Assembly: GCF_019042215.1 (NCBI RefSeq)
Contig: NZ_JAHQCS010000178.1
Span: forward strand, 62,001 to 126,000
From: Evansella tamaricis
GTDB lineage: Bacteria > Bacillota > Bacilli > Bacillales > Salisediminibacteriaceae
Reading direction: 5' to 3'
Length of the DNA stretch: 64,000 nt
Shown here one piece after another: positions 17,487 to 25,439 of the stretch. Numbering within the stretch: the first letter of the stretch is position 1; each line of letters opens with the position of its first letter. A program made the position numbers and the translations under genes. The notes below the pieces were generated by a model that ran no database searches, was not told where the DNA came from, and saw nothing but the letters and a program-made list of their open reading frames with translations.

Positions 17487-18749
17487 TTATTCATCCACCT
17501 TTTTCGTTTCCTTTCGCATCCATTGTAACAAATAATAGGCTCCGTATTTAGCAGAACGCTCACGTATGTTTTGACGACTTCCAGCTAGTTTTAATTCATA
17601 GCTTACGGTGCGGTCCTTCGATGCTATACCCATATACACAACTCCAGGGGGTTTCCCCTCTAATGGATCAGGACCGGCAACACCAGTAAAACTAATCCCG
17701 TAATCCGACTGGAAGTTGATTCTTACTTTTTCTGCCAATTCCTTTGCACACGTATGACTGACAGCACCTTCATCATTGAGTATTTCATTAGATACACTAA
17801 GTAAGGATCGTTTTGCTGCATTGGAATAACATATAATACTGCCTGGAAATACAAGAGAAGCACCATTTATTGCTGTAACTTCTGTTGCAAACAGACCTCC
17901 CGTTATACTTTCAGCAGATGCGATTGTTTTATTTTTTTCTTTTAAATGTTTCACTATATTTTCAAATAATGTGTCTTCTCCATATCCGTAGAAAAACTCT
18001 CCTAACCGACTTAGAATCTTTTCTTCCACTTCATCTAAGGAATTTCGGTTTTTCTCTTCCCCTTCCCCCATTACTGTCAGACGGAGGGTAACTTCCCCAC
18101 CGGATGCAAGGGGGGCAATCGTCGGGTTTGTTTGACTCTCAAGAAGATCATCGATAATTTCGACGAGTTGGGACTCCCCAATATCAAAGAAACGCAAAAC
18201 CCTTGATTGAATATGATTTACTTTAGATATCTGACCCTTTAAATATGGAGTAACAAATTTATTGAACATGGGGATTAATTCCCTCGGGGGTCCTGGAAGC
18301 ATAATAATTTGATACTCACTCGTTTTTATACCTATCCCACATGCCAAACCATGTTCGTTTGTAAACACATGAGATCCTTCAATAATCATGGCCTGTTTCC
18401 GATTATTTTCAGTCATGATACGGTTTCTTTGTTTAAAATACATATCCATTCTTTTTTCAGTTTCTGGATCGTAAACAAGTTTTTTTCCTAACAATGCAGC
18501 TACTGTTTCTTTTGTTAAATCGTCTTTTGTTGGACCTAATCCACCAGTCATAATAATTAGATTAGAACGGTTTGTCGCCACTTTAAGCACGTCGGTTAAT
18601 CGATCAGGATTGTCTCCCACAACCGAGTGATGATATACATTAATTCCAAGGTGAGCCATCTGTTCAGATAAATACTTTGCGTTTGAGTTTACAATTTGCC
18701 CCAATAAAAGCTCTGAACCTACAGCGATAATTTCTGCATTCAAATTCAT
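17487..18749 (-). CDS. cinA: CinA, competence/damage-inducible protein (nicotinamide-nucleotide amidase family)
   Basis: The 420-residue protein has an N-terminal molybdopterin-binding-like (MoCF/COG1058) domain with AVGSELLLGQ and TGGLGPTKDD, and a C-terminal CinA domain from about 255 with SAESITGGL, GSIICYSN and GVAGPDP. Family members hydrolyse ADP-ribose or deamidate NMN, and in B. subtilis cinA is co-transcribed with recA in competent cells. Here the helicase gene and a terminator separate it from recA, so the linkage may be weakened. It starts 11 bp past the pgsA stop. Confidence 0.94.
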   Translation of the reverse strand: MNLNAEIIAVGSELLLGQIVNSNAKYLSEQMAHLGINVYHHSVVGDNPDRLTDVLKVATNRSNLIIMTGGLGPTKDDLTKETVAALLGKKLVYDPETEKRMDMYFKQRNRIMTENNRKQAMIIEGSHVFTNEHGLACGIGIKTSEYQIIMLPGPPRELIPMFNKFVTPYLKGQISKVNHIQSRVLRFFDIGESQLVEIIDDLLESQTNPTIAPLASGGEVTLRLTVMGEGEEKNRNSLDEVEEKILSRLGEFFYGYGEDTLFENIVKHLKEKNKTIASAESITGGLFATEVTAINGASLVFPGSIICYSNAAKRSLLSVSNEILNDEGAVSHTCAKELAEKVRINFQSDYGISFTGVAGPDPLEGKPPGVVYMGIASKDRTVSYELKLAGSRQNIRERSAKYGAYYLLQWMRKETKKVDE

Positions 18750-18760
18750 TGAATATCACC

Positions 18761-19339
18761 CTATTGTTTTTTTACTAACACATGTTTATTTTTTATGAAG
18801 TAATCAATACCAGATAATAAGGTCAACAAAACGGCAACATAAACCATTACCTTATCAAAAGGGAAACCAATCAACTCAAAGATTGTATTATGTAACATTA
18901 AAGCAGAAGCTGCCACAATTTGGCTCACTGTTTTCCATTTTCCCCAAATACTTGCTGCGATAACCTCTCCTTCACCGGAAGCCACTAATCGAAGTCCTGT
19001 TACAGCAAATTCTCTACTTAAGACAATAACTGCTGCCCAGGCAGGAAGCATATCCAATCCAACTAAAGAGATAAAGGCTGCAGTGATGAGAAGCTTGTCA
19101 GCTAATGGATCAAGAAATTTACCCATGTTCGTTACTAGATTATATTTTCTTGCGTAGAATCCATCCAACCAATCCGTAGCAGCGGCGATGATAAACACTA
19201 AGGCTGCGATCAAATGATGAATTGGAATGTCTGCCCCTAATAAATGAAACTCTCCCCATGAAAATGGAATTAACAACAGTATCATAAAAATAGGGATAAG
19301 AATAATTCGTGAAATAGTGATTTGATTAGGTACGTTCAC
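18761..19339 (-). CDS. pgsA: CDP-diacylglycerol--glycerol-3-phosphate 3-phosphatidyltransferase
   Basis: PgsA makes phosphatidylglycerophosphate, the committed step to phosphatidylglycerol. The 192-residue membrane protein has about five hydrophobic helices and the CDP-alcohol phosphotransferase signature DWLDGFYARKYNLVTNMG followed by FLDPLADK. The ATG at 19339 starts MNVPNQITISRI, as expected for the family. It is the first gene of a pgsA-cinA-helicase unit, separated from rodZ by a terminator, so it needs its own promoter within 19340-19589. Confidence 0.97.
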   Translation of the reverse strand: MNVPNQITISRIILIPIFMILLLIPFSWGEFHLLGADIPIHHLIAALVFIIAAATDWLDGFYARKYNLVTNMGKFLDPLADKLLITAAFISLVGLDMLPAWAAVIVLSREFAVTGLRLVASGEGEVIAASIWGKWKTVSQIVAASALMLHNTIFELIGFPFDKVMVYVAVLLTLLSGIDYFIKNKHVLVKKQ

Positions 19340-19647
19340 CTTAATCCCCCTAACAGCGTTAGTAATCTGAAGAAATTATCGTCATAAGCTTTATCAATTT
19401 TACCAAAAACAAAGGTATTTTGCGAATTTTACTTCTTATTTATTGAAAGTTTTTGTAAAATACAACATGAATAGACACTATTTTTCATTATTAGAAAAAG
19501 TTGGATTCCCTTTTGAAATCCAATATCGAAGTAAAAAACATCGAAAAATTATTGGAATGTTGATTATTTGTTACATACTAGAGCAATACAAAAAAGAGCT
19601 GATGGAACAGCTCTTTTTTTGTAACCCAGTGGAATTATCCTATACGA
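19340..19647. other. Gene-free gap between rodZ and pgsA
   Basis: It holds the rodZ terminator at its right-hand side and presumably the pgsA promoter. The best candidate is minus-strand TTCGCA, 18 bp, TAAAAT (about 19399-19428), which is weak. A 77-codon plus-strand frame across 19443-19676 ends inside rodZ and has no recognisable product, so I do not call it. Confidence 0.4.
19590..19620. terminator. Intrinsic terminator of rodZ (symmetrical)
   Basis: AAAAAAGAGCTG and CAGCTCTTTTTTT flank a 6-nt loop. It ends the ymfF-to-rodZ genes on the minus strand, 27 bp past the rodZ stop. Confidence 0.9.
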
Positions 19648-20529
19648 CTATTCACCTACTGGTTCGTAAGAGATAATGATGTTTTGAACGTTATTGTCGA
19701 TGGCATACTCTAATAGTTCATCGTTAATATAAATGTCAGCTGTCAGTATATTCCCCACTCGGATAGTAATTTGGTCTTCCTCCGAGAAATCAAACGACAT
19801 TTCATCATTATTGCTATACGTTCTTTCATGGAGATCATTGTTTTCAGAATCCCTTACCCTAATCCACGTCTGACCGGAAAACTCCATTCTTACTTCAAAT
19901 GTATCTGCATTAGACAGAACATAATAGGAGTCTGTTCCTTCTGTACGGTCAAAATCTAACGATTGTTCGGGCTCTGGTTCCGGTTCGGGCTCTGGTTCAG
20001 GCTCTGGTTCTGGTTCAGGCTCCTCTTCCACCGGTTCTTCTTGATCATCATCAATATCAGTATCCGGTAAATCAACGGAAGCATCATTTTGCTGATCTTC
20101 TCTGGAAATTCCTGTACCAGCATTGTCATCGCCTAATGTCCAGTAGTAAATAAACACCGCTATTATCAATATAAATACAACCACTACTAGTGTTGGTAAA
20201 AGGGAAGCAAATTTTGATTTTTTCTTAACGAGTTTAGGCTTGGTCCTGTTTACCCGGGGAGGTAATTCAGCAGGTTCCCGCTTCGGTTGTGGAAGTTCAT
20301 CCTTATGTTCCTCAAATAACATTTCAGAACTTAATCCCACGGCATCTGCATATCTTTTCACGAAAGCACGGGCATAAAAATCACCAGGCATTCGGGAAAA
20401 ATCCCCTTCTTCAATTGCTAACAAGTATCTTTTTTGAATTTTAGTTACCGTTTGCAGCTCATCTAATGTATATCCCTTTTCTTCTCTGGCGGTTTTTAAC
20501 CGCAATCCTAATTCAGACAATCGAAACAC
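19648..20529 (-). CDS. rodZ: Cell-shape protein RodZ (YmfM)
   Basis: RodZ links MreB filaments to the membrane-bound elongation machinery. The 293-residue protein has an N-terminal helix-turn-helix (HTH_25, about 5-70), a basic stretch, a membrane helix (about 109-130), an acidic linker and a C-terminal DUF4115-like beta domain. The linker includes a run of alternating Glu-Pro pairs, about ten repeats near residues 165-190, encoded by a near-tandem 6-bp DNA repeat. Start choice is uncertain: a GTG at 20529 or a TTG three codons later, both near AGGTG. It is nine bases past ymfK. Confidence 0.92.
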   Translation of the reverse strand: MFRLSELGLRLKTAREEKGYTLDELQTVTKIQKRYLLAIEEGDFSRMPGDFYARAFVKRYADAVGLSSEMLFEEHKDELPQPKREPAELPPRVNRTKPKLVKKKSKFASLLPTLVVVVFILIIAVFIYYWTLGDDNAGTGISREDQQNDASVDLPDTDIDDDQEEPVEEEPEPEPEPEPEPEPEPEPEQSLDFDRTEGTDSYYVLSNADTFEVRMEFSGQTWIRVRDSENNDLHERTYSNNDEMSFDFSEEDQITIRVGNILTADIYINDELLEYAIDNNVQNIIISYEPVGE

Positions 20530-20538
20530 CTACCACCT

Positions 20539-21315
20539 TTAACTAATATCAAAGGATGAGAATCCAGAGTCCACTGCTTCATATGTAATCTTCTCATCTT
20601 CATCACTTCGTAGTTCTATTATATAATCAAAATCATCTAAAGAATATTCTGTTTCCCTAACAAAAATATCAGGATGTTCCACCACTTTTGTAGCTGGCAA
20701 ACGCATAATTTCACTTACTAACAACTGATGCCTTTCGGATGCCCTCATTGTAGATACAATTCCATCGATAATATAAATATGGTTTTCCGATAATTCATCA
20801 TCGGCAAGCTGACTGCGTATTGTTTGTCTTAACAGTGTTGATGACAAGAATGACCAACGTTTACTGGCACACACCGAAGCTGCAACCACTGATTCTGTCT
20901 TACCTACCCTAGGCATACCCCTAATTCCAATGAGCCGATGTCCTTCTTTTTTAAATAATTCTGCCATGAAATCCACCAGCAGACCAAGCTCATCACGGAC
21001 AAATCGAAAGGTTTTTTTCTCATCTTCATCACGTTCAATATATCGACCATGACGCACTGCAAGACGATCCCTAAGTTTTGGCTCTCGAATTTTAGTCAGA
21101 GTGATAATATCCATGGTTTCTAAAATATATTTTAAACGAAGGATCGCTTCTTCATTCTGACTTTTTATCAACATTCCTCTCCTTTGGTCTTCCACGCCAT
21201 TAATCGTTAAAATATTTATTCGCAGCATTCCTAGTAAAGAGGCTATTTCACCAAGCAACCCTGGCCGATTTTCATTGATGCGATATTCTAAATACCATTC
21301 TTTTGGCTCCCCCAT
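20539..21315 (-). CDS. ymfK: YmfK family protein (DUF3388), ACT-like plus P-loop
   Basis: A 258-residue conserved Bacilli protein of unknown function, identified by sequence and position (ymfK of B. subtilis). Residues 1-75 look like an ACT-type regulatory domain (YRINENRPGLLGEIASLLGM). The middle contains GMPRVGKTE, a match to the Walker A pattern GxxxxGKT. A later hydrophobic-acidic stretch, HIYIIDGIVS, could serve as Walker B. This suggests a small-molecule-sensing nucleotide-binding protein, which is an inference. It lies between ymfJ and rodZ, with a terminator between it and ymfJ. Confidence 0.85.
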   Translation of the reverse strand: MGEPKEWYLEYRINENRPGLLGEIASLLGMLRINILTINGVEDQRRGMLIKSQNEEAILRLKYILETMDIITLTKIREPKLRDRLAVRHGRYIERDEDEKKTFRFVRDELGLLVDFMAELFKKEGHRLIGIRGMPRVGKTESVVAASVCASKRWSFLSSTLLRQTIRSQLADDELSENHIYIIDGIVSTMRASERHQLLVSEIMRLPATKVVEHPDIFVRETEYSLDDFDYIIELRSDEDEKITYEAVDSGFSSFDIS

Positions 21316-21463
21316 TGTTCAACCCCTTTCTTTTTTGTCTTATCCCCTTACATTACTTACTAGTTTGTTATACATATCATAATTGATTTTTTTCCCCTTT
21401 AAAAGAGGTTTCTTGTAATGAGATAAAATCTATTCTATTTTTTTCACAATTTTATTGAATTAA

Positions 21464-21495
21464 GAAAAAAGTGTCGCCTGCTAAAGCGACACTTT
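21464..21495 (-). terminator. Intrinsic terminator after ymfJ
   Basis: AAAGTGTCGC (21468-21477) pairs with GCGACACTTT (21486-21495), with a T run on the minus strand, 15 bp past the ymfJ stop. ymfK and rodZ therefore probably form a separate unit. Confidence 0.9.
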
Positions 21496-21509
21496 CTTTT
21501 TTTCACAGC

Positions 21510-21758
21510 TTACCTCTTTTGAACAAGTTTGACCATCATGTTTGCAATGGCGTGCTGTTCTTCTTCGGAAGCCACATGCCAAAGGTCTGCAAGTACTTTT
21601 TCCTGTTCATTTTTCGGTTCCACTTGCTCGGATAAGTACTCTCCCACTTGATAAGCCACATCATTGATAACCTGATTATCCATACCTTCGCCTTTGGCTT
21701 GGTCTAAACGTTCTCCTAAAAACTCTTTCCACTGCTGCCAGTTATCTAGTACAGACAT
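21510..21758 (-). CDS. ymfJ: YmfJ, DUF3243 protein
   Basis: An 82-residue soluble, acidic, helical protein of the DUF3243 family, conserved in Bacilli. The start MSVLDNWQQWKEFLGERLDQ is typical. No enzymatic motif is visible and the function is unknown. It follows ymfI with a 69-bp gap and precedes a strong terminator, so it closes the ymfF-ymfH-ymfI-ymfJ unit. Confidence 0.9.
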   Translation of the reverse strand: MSVLDNWQQWKEFLGERLDQAKGEGMDNQVINDVAYQVGEYLSEQVEPKNEQEKVLADLWHVASEEEQHAIANMMVKLVQKR

Positions 21759-21827
21759 GAAAGATTCCTCCTTGTGATGTAATTCAAATTTAGTTTTTCA
21801 CAACGGAGGAAATATATGCATCTACAT

Positions 21828-22562
21828 TTAACAATACCATGCCCCATTGACTGAGATAATTTGTCCATTAACATAATTACTTTCTTTTGAGGCTAAAAAG
21901 GACACAACAGACGCCACTTCCATTGGAGACCCGAGACGACCTGCTGGAATTTCTTCCGCTAATTGCTGCTGTTCTGGTTCCGATAAATGGTTAAGCATAG
22001 GCGTCTTAATTGCACCAGGAGCTACACCGTTGACTTGGATATTACTTGGAGCAACTTCTTTCGCCAAGGCTTTAACAAAACTATTTAAACCACCTTTAAC
22101 CGTAGAGTAAAGAACTTCGCACGATCCACCGGTTAAACCCCAAATCGAGGAAAGAATAATGATTTTCCCTTGTTTTTTTCGAATAAGGAAAGGTAAGAAC
22201 GCTTGCGTTAACATAAAAGGGGTCATAATCCCAGCCGCTAATTCCGTTTTAATATCTTCCTGAGAATAATCCGTTATTAAACTGCATTTAGACGATCCGC
22301 TATTATGAACGATCACATCGGGAAATAGGGATAAATTGGTAATTTTCCCCACGGTTTCTTCTGGTTTAGAAAAATCCGCTTGGACAATGTATATCTTCGT
22401 TTCATATTTTTCCTCTAAACTTCTTGCCAGGTCAGTAATACTATCTTCATTTTTATTATAATGTAACACAAGGTCAAATCCATCTTCAGCTAACCTTGCT
22501 GAAATAGCTCCCCCAATTCCTCCGCTCGCTCCTGAAATAAATGCTAAAGGCTTATCTGTCAT
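21828..22562 (-). CDS. ymfI: YmfI, short-chain dehydrogenase/reductase
   Basis: A 244-residue classical SDR with the cofactor motif SGASGGIGG (near 10-18), the catalytic serine in ILSSIWG, and YSTVK (Tyr and Lys). In B. subtilis, YmfI is needed to reduce the modified lysine of elongation factor P to 5-aminopentanol (published family knowledge). It resembles 3-oxoacyl-ACP reductases in sequence, so a fatty-acid role has often been assigned to it. It starts four bases after the ymfH stop and is co-transcribed with the two M16 peptidase genes. Confidence 0.92.
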   Translation of the reverse strand: MTDKPLAFISGASGGIGGAISARLAEDGFDLVLHYNKNEDSITDLARSLEEKYETKIYIVQADFSKPEETVGKITNLSLFPDVIVHNSGSSKCSLITDYSQEDIKTELAAGIMTPFMLTQAFLPFLIRKKQGKIIILSSIWGLTGGSCEVLYSTVKGGLNSFVKALAKEVAPSNIQVNGVAPGAIKTPMLNHLSEPEQQQLAEEIPAGRLGSPMEVASVVSFLASKESNYVNGQIISVNGAWYC

Positions 22563-22566
22563 CAGC

Positions 22567-23856
22567 CTATCCCTTCGGTTTTACGTGACATTGGCTCATT
22601 TGAGTATTAGTTAGGAAATGATCCTTCATAGCGTCTGTCATATCCTTTGATGTAAGTGACTCTAGGACTGGGATAACTTGAAACAAATCCATATCATTAA
22701 ATCGATAACGGGTAAACTGGTTCGCAATATACTCAGGTGAGTTTAACGCTCGCAGGAAATAGCCGATTTTTTTCTTTCGGATTCCTTCCATCTGCAGTTC
22801 ATCAATTGGTTTTTGAATAAAATCATCTACCATCCCTGCTATCCGCTTGCCAAGTTCTTCTGGTCTGTCCGTATCTCCCCCAACGACAGAGAACCCAAAC
22901 CCTTGCTCTCCTGAGTAATCAAACGAGAAGGAGTCATCAATTAACCCTTCTTCATATAACTTTTGATAATTTTCTCCACTTTGACCAAACATCATTTCTA
23001 ATAAAAGCTGGATCGATAATTCGTGCTTTAATAATTCCTCTCCTTGACGATCCGGTTTTTGGTCCTTAAATCCCACAAGACATTTGCCAGTATGAACATT
23101 CATGGGAATGGTAACGATCTTTTCAGCAACTGATTCCGGTTCATCTTGAAAATATCGTTTAATCTCCTGTGGTTCCTCAAATGTTTTCCCTGCTTGGTTG
23201 TTTCTGATGAGTTCCATTGTAGTATCCGGCTCAAGGTTCCCCACAACAAAGAAAACCATATTACTTGGATGATAAAATGTTTCATAACACGTGTACAAGG
23301 AATCTTTTGTAATTTTGTAAATAGAATCCACTGTACCAGCTATATCAATCTTTACAGGGTGGTTTTTATACATACTCGCTATTAAACCGAAATAATTTCT
23401 CCAGTCTGGATTATCCTCGTACATCTTTATTTCCTGTTCAATAATTCCCTTTTCTTTCTCTACAGACTCTTCTGTGAAATAAGGCTTTTGTACAAAATTT
23501 AATAGTGTTTCCAAATTCTCTGAAATATTCATCGTACTGGAAAACAAATAAGCTGTTCGTGTAAAGCTAGTAAAGGCATTTGCAGATGCACCTTGCTTAC
23601 TAAAAAGTTGAAATACGTCTCCTTCTTCATCTTCAAATAATTTATGCTCCAAAAAATGAGCAATTCCATCTGGTACTCGAACTTTTTCCTTGTCATTCAA
23701 GGGGACAAAATGATTATCAATGGAACCGTATTTTGTTGTAAATGTAGCATATGTCTTGTTAAATCCCGGTTTTGGTAAAAGATAAACTTGAAGACCGTTC
23801 GGAAGAACCTCATGATATAGGGTTTCCTGAAGTTGATCAAATGTTACTTTATTCAT
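22567..23856 (-). CDS. ymfH: M16 family metallopeptidase YmfH (catalytic)
   Basis: A 429-residue insulinase-family protein with the inverted zinc motif HFLEH (H67, E70, H71) and the downstream glutamate region. It is soluble with no signal peptide. It overlaps the end of ymfF by eight bases, implying coupled translation. M16 pairs of one catalytic and one inactive subunit usually form heterodimers, and this pair fits that pattern. Substrate unknown. Confidence 0.93.
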   Translation of the reverse strand: MNKVTFDQLQETLYHEVLPNGLQVYLLPKPGFNKTYATFTTKYGSIDNHFVPLNDKEKVRVPDGIAHFLEHKLFEDEEGDVFQLFSKQGASANAFTSFTRTAYLFSSTMNISENLETLLNFVQKPYFTEESVEKEKGIIEQEIKMYEDNPDWRNYFGLIASMYKNHPVKIDIAGTVDSIYKITKDSLYTCYETFYHPSNMVFFVVGNLEPDTTMELIRNNQAGKTFEEPQEIKRYFQDEPESVAEKIVTIPMNVHTGKCLVGFKDQKPDRQGEELLKHELSIQLLLEMMFGQSGENYQKLYEEGLIDDSFSFDYSGEQGFGFSVVGGDTDRPEELGKRIAGMVDDFIQKPIDELQMEGIRKKKIGYFLRALNSPEYIANQFTRYRFNDMDLFQVIPVLESLTSKDMTDAMKDHFLTNTQMSQCHVKPKG

Positions 23857-25141
23857 CTTTCGTCTCCTCCTTCCCTTTGAGAAAATATACCGTATCGAGC
23901 TGTATTTTCTCTGCTACCTGAACAATATCTTCCTTCGTAACTTTATCGATCTCCTCCATCCAATGGGAGAGCTGACGCTTTTTTGTTGTTAATTGATTAT
24001 GATATTCCAGTTCAATGAATCCGCGGGGAACATCCATTGTTTCAAGTAATTGATTTTTCAAGACCGCTTTTGTTTGAGACAAGTCGTCTTCCGTAAAATT
24101 ACCACTTTTCATCTGCTCCATCTGTTCGTTTATAATCTTTGTCGTATCTTCATATTTATTGCTTTCAATCCCTGACATAACAATTAATAACCCTTTATGA
24201 CTCTCAACTCTAGATGCGGCATAGTAAGCAAGACTGGCCTTTTCTCTTACATTAATAAATAATTTCGAATGAGAAAACCCACCGAATATGCCATTAAAAA
24301 CCTGTAAGGCAAAATACTCATCATCTTCATATGTTGTATTTGTTCGATATCCAATATGAAGTTTCCCTTGTTGAACATCCTGTTCTTCAATAATCTCCTT
24401 TGGAGAAGTGATTTGTTTTTGTTCCACTTGAAGAAGATCTGTTGAGCGATTTTCTCCTTGTATACCTTTAAAATATTTTTCCACCAGTTTCTTCATTTCG
24501 TCCACCTGGACATCACCTATAATATACAAATCCATATTATCGTTAGTGATTGCAGACTGATAATAGTGATATAAAGAGGAGCCATCAACATTTGAAATAG
24601 ATTCTTCTTCACCAAAAACAAATAAACCGAATGGTTCCCCTTCACACATTTCTTCTGTCAAGCGTTTATTAGCATAACGCATTTTATCATCATACACAGA
24701 AGCTATTTTTTGTTTTAACGTCCTTTTTTCCCCGTCCATAATGGTTGAATCAAACTCTCCGTTCTCCACTTTTGGAGATAATAGGACTGATGCAAAAAGT
24801 TCCATTCCTTTTTCGAATAACGGATTCGTATCCGCTAAGTACTTTTCATTTGCCACTTCCATTTTAAAACTCATTAAATGGTATTCACCTTTTTTGGAAA
24901 CATCCACATTTAAGGTAGCTCCATACAAGTCGTCCAACGCCTTGCGGATTTCCTGCCTTGACGGATGCTCCTTTGTACCGCTCTGAAGGACAAATGGCAA
25001 CAAAGCCCGATTTGTTACCGTTTCCTTTTCCAGCGGTGCACGCATATGAAGTAACAATGTATTTGTTTTATACGTTGTAGATGGTAAAAAATGAACATTC
25101 AAATTGCCAACGGAAAATTCATGAAATTGTTTTTCTTCCAA
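23849..25141 (-). CDS. ymfF: M16 family protein YmfF lacking the HXXEH motif
   Basis: A 430-residue insulinase-like protein. At the position where YmfH has HFLEH this sequence reads ALLPFVLQSGTKEHPS, with no HXXEH, so it should be proteolytically inactive and act as the partner subunit. The start is a TTG with AAGGAGGG upstream. It begins the ymfF-H-I-J operon. In B. subtilis ymfC-ymfD-ymfE lie between it and spoIIIE; here there is only a 298-bp gap. Confidence 0.92.
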   Translation of the reverse strand: MEEKQFHEFSVGNLNVHFLPSTTYKTNTLLLHMRAPLEKETVTNRALLPFVLQSGTKEHPSRQEIRKALDDLYGATLNVDVSKKGEYHLMSFKMEVANEKYLADTNPLFEKGMELFASVLLSPKVENGEFDSTIMDGEKRTLKQKIASVYDDKMRYANKRLTEEMCEGEPFGLFVFGEEESISNVDGSSLYHYYQSAITNDNMDLYIIGDVQVDEMKKLVEKYFKGIQGENRSTDLLQVEQKQITSPKEIIEEQDVQQGKLHIGYRTNTTYEDDEYFALQVFNGIFGGFSHSKLFINVREKASLAYYAASRVESHKGLLIVMSGIESNKYEDTTKIINEQMEQMKSGNFTEDDLSQTKAVLKNQLLETMDVPRGFIELEYHNQLTTKKRQLSHWMEEIDKVTKEDIVQVAEKIQLDTVYFLKGKEETKDE

Positions 25142-25439
25142 CTGGATTCCCTCCTTTTGATCCTATGTTTATCATACCTATTCCTAACTTAGTTTATGTT
25201 TAATATGATCTGATAAGTTGATTTTAGCGAAAAACCTACCAATAATGCAAAATTTAACTATTTATTGTGGTAATGGAGTTTTTCGAACATGGGTGTTGTT
25301 TATCTTACTCTATTGAACACTCATTTCACGGAATGTACTAAAGCCTCATCAGACGACATCCTTGTTTTATGAATAATATCACCAAAAAAATGCCACAAAA
25401 GGGCAGTTTTTGACCTTTTGTGGCAATAGTAATGTATTA
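25142..25439. other. Gap between ymfF and spoIIIE
   Basis: It holds the spoIIIE terminator and, presumably, the ymfF promoter. I see no remnant of ymfC-ymfE and no other gene. Confidence 0.4.
25383..25425 (-). terminator. Intrinsic terminator of spoIIIE
   Basis: TGCCACAAAAGG (25391-25402) pairs with CCTTTTGTGGCA (25414-25425), then seven T on the minus strand, 14 bp past the stop. Confidence 0.95.

Noticed and set aside
19443-19676. 77-codon plus-strand frame in the pgsA-rodZ gap
   Set aside because: It spans the rodZ terminator, runs into rodZ antisense, and has AT-driven composition with no known homologue that I recognise.
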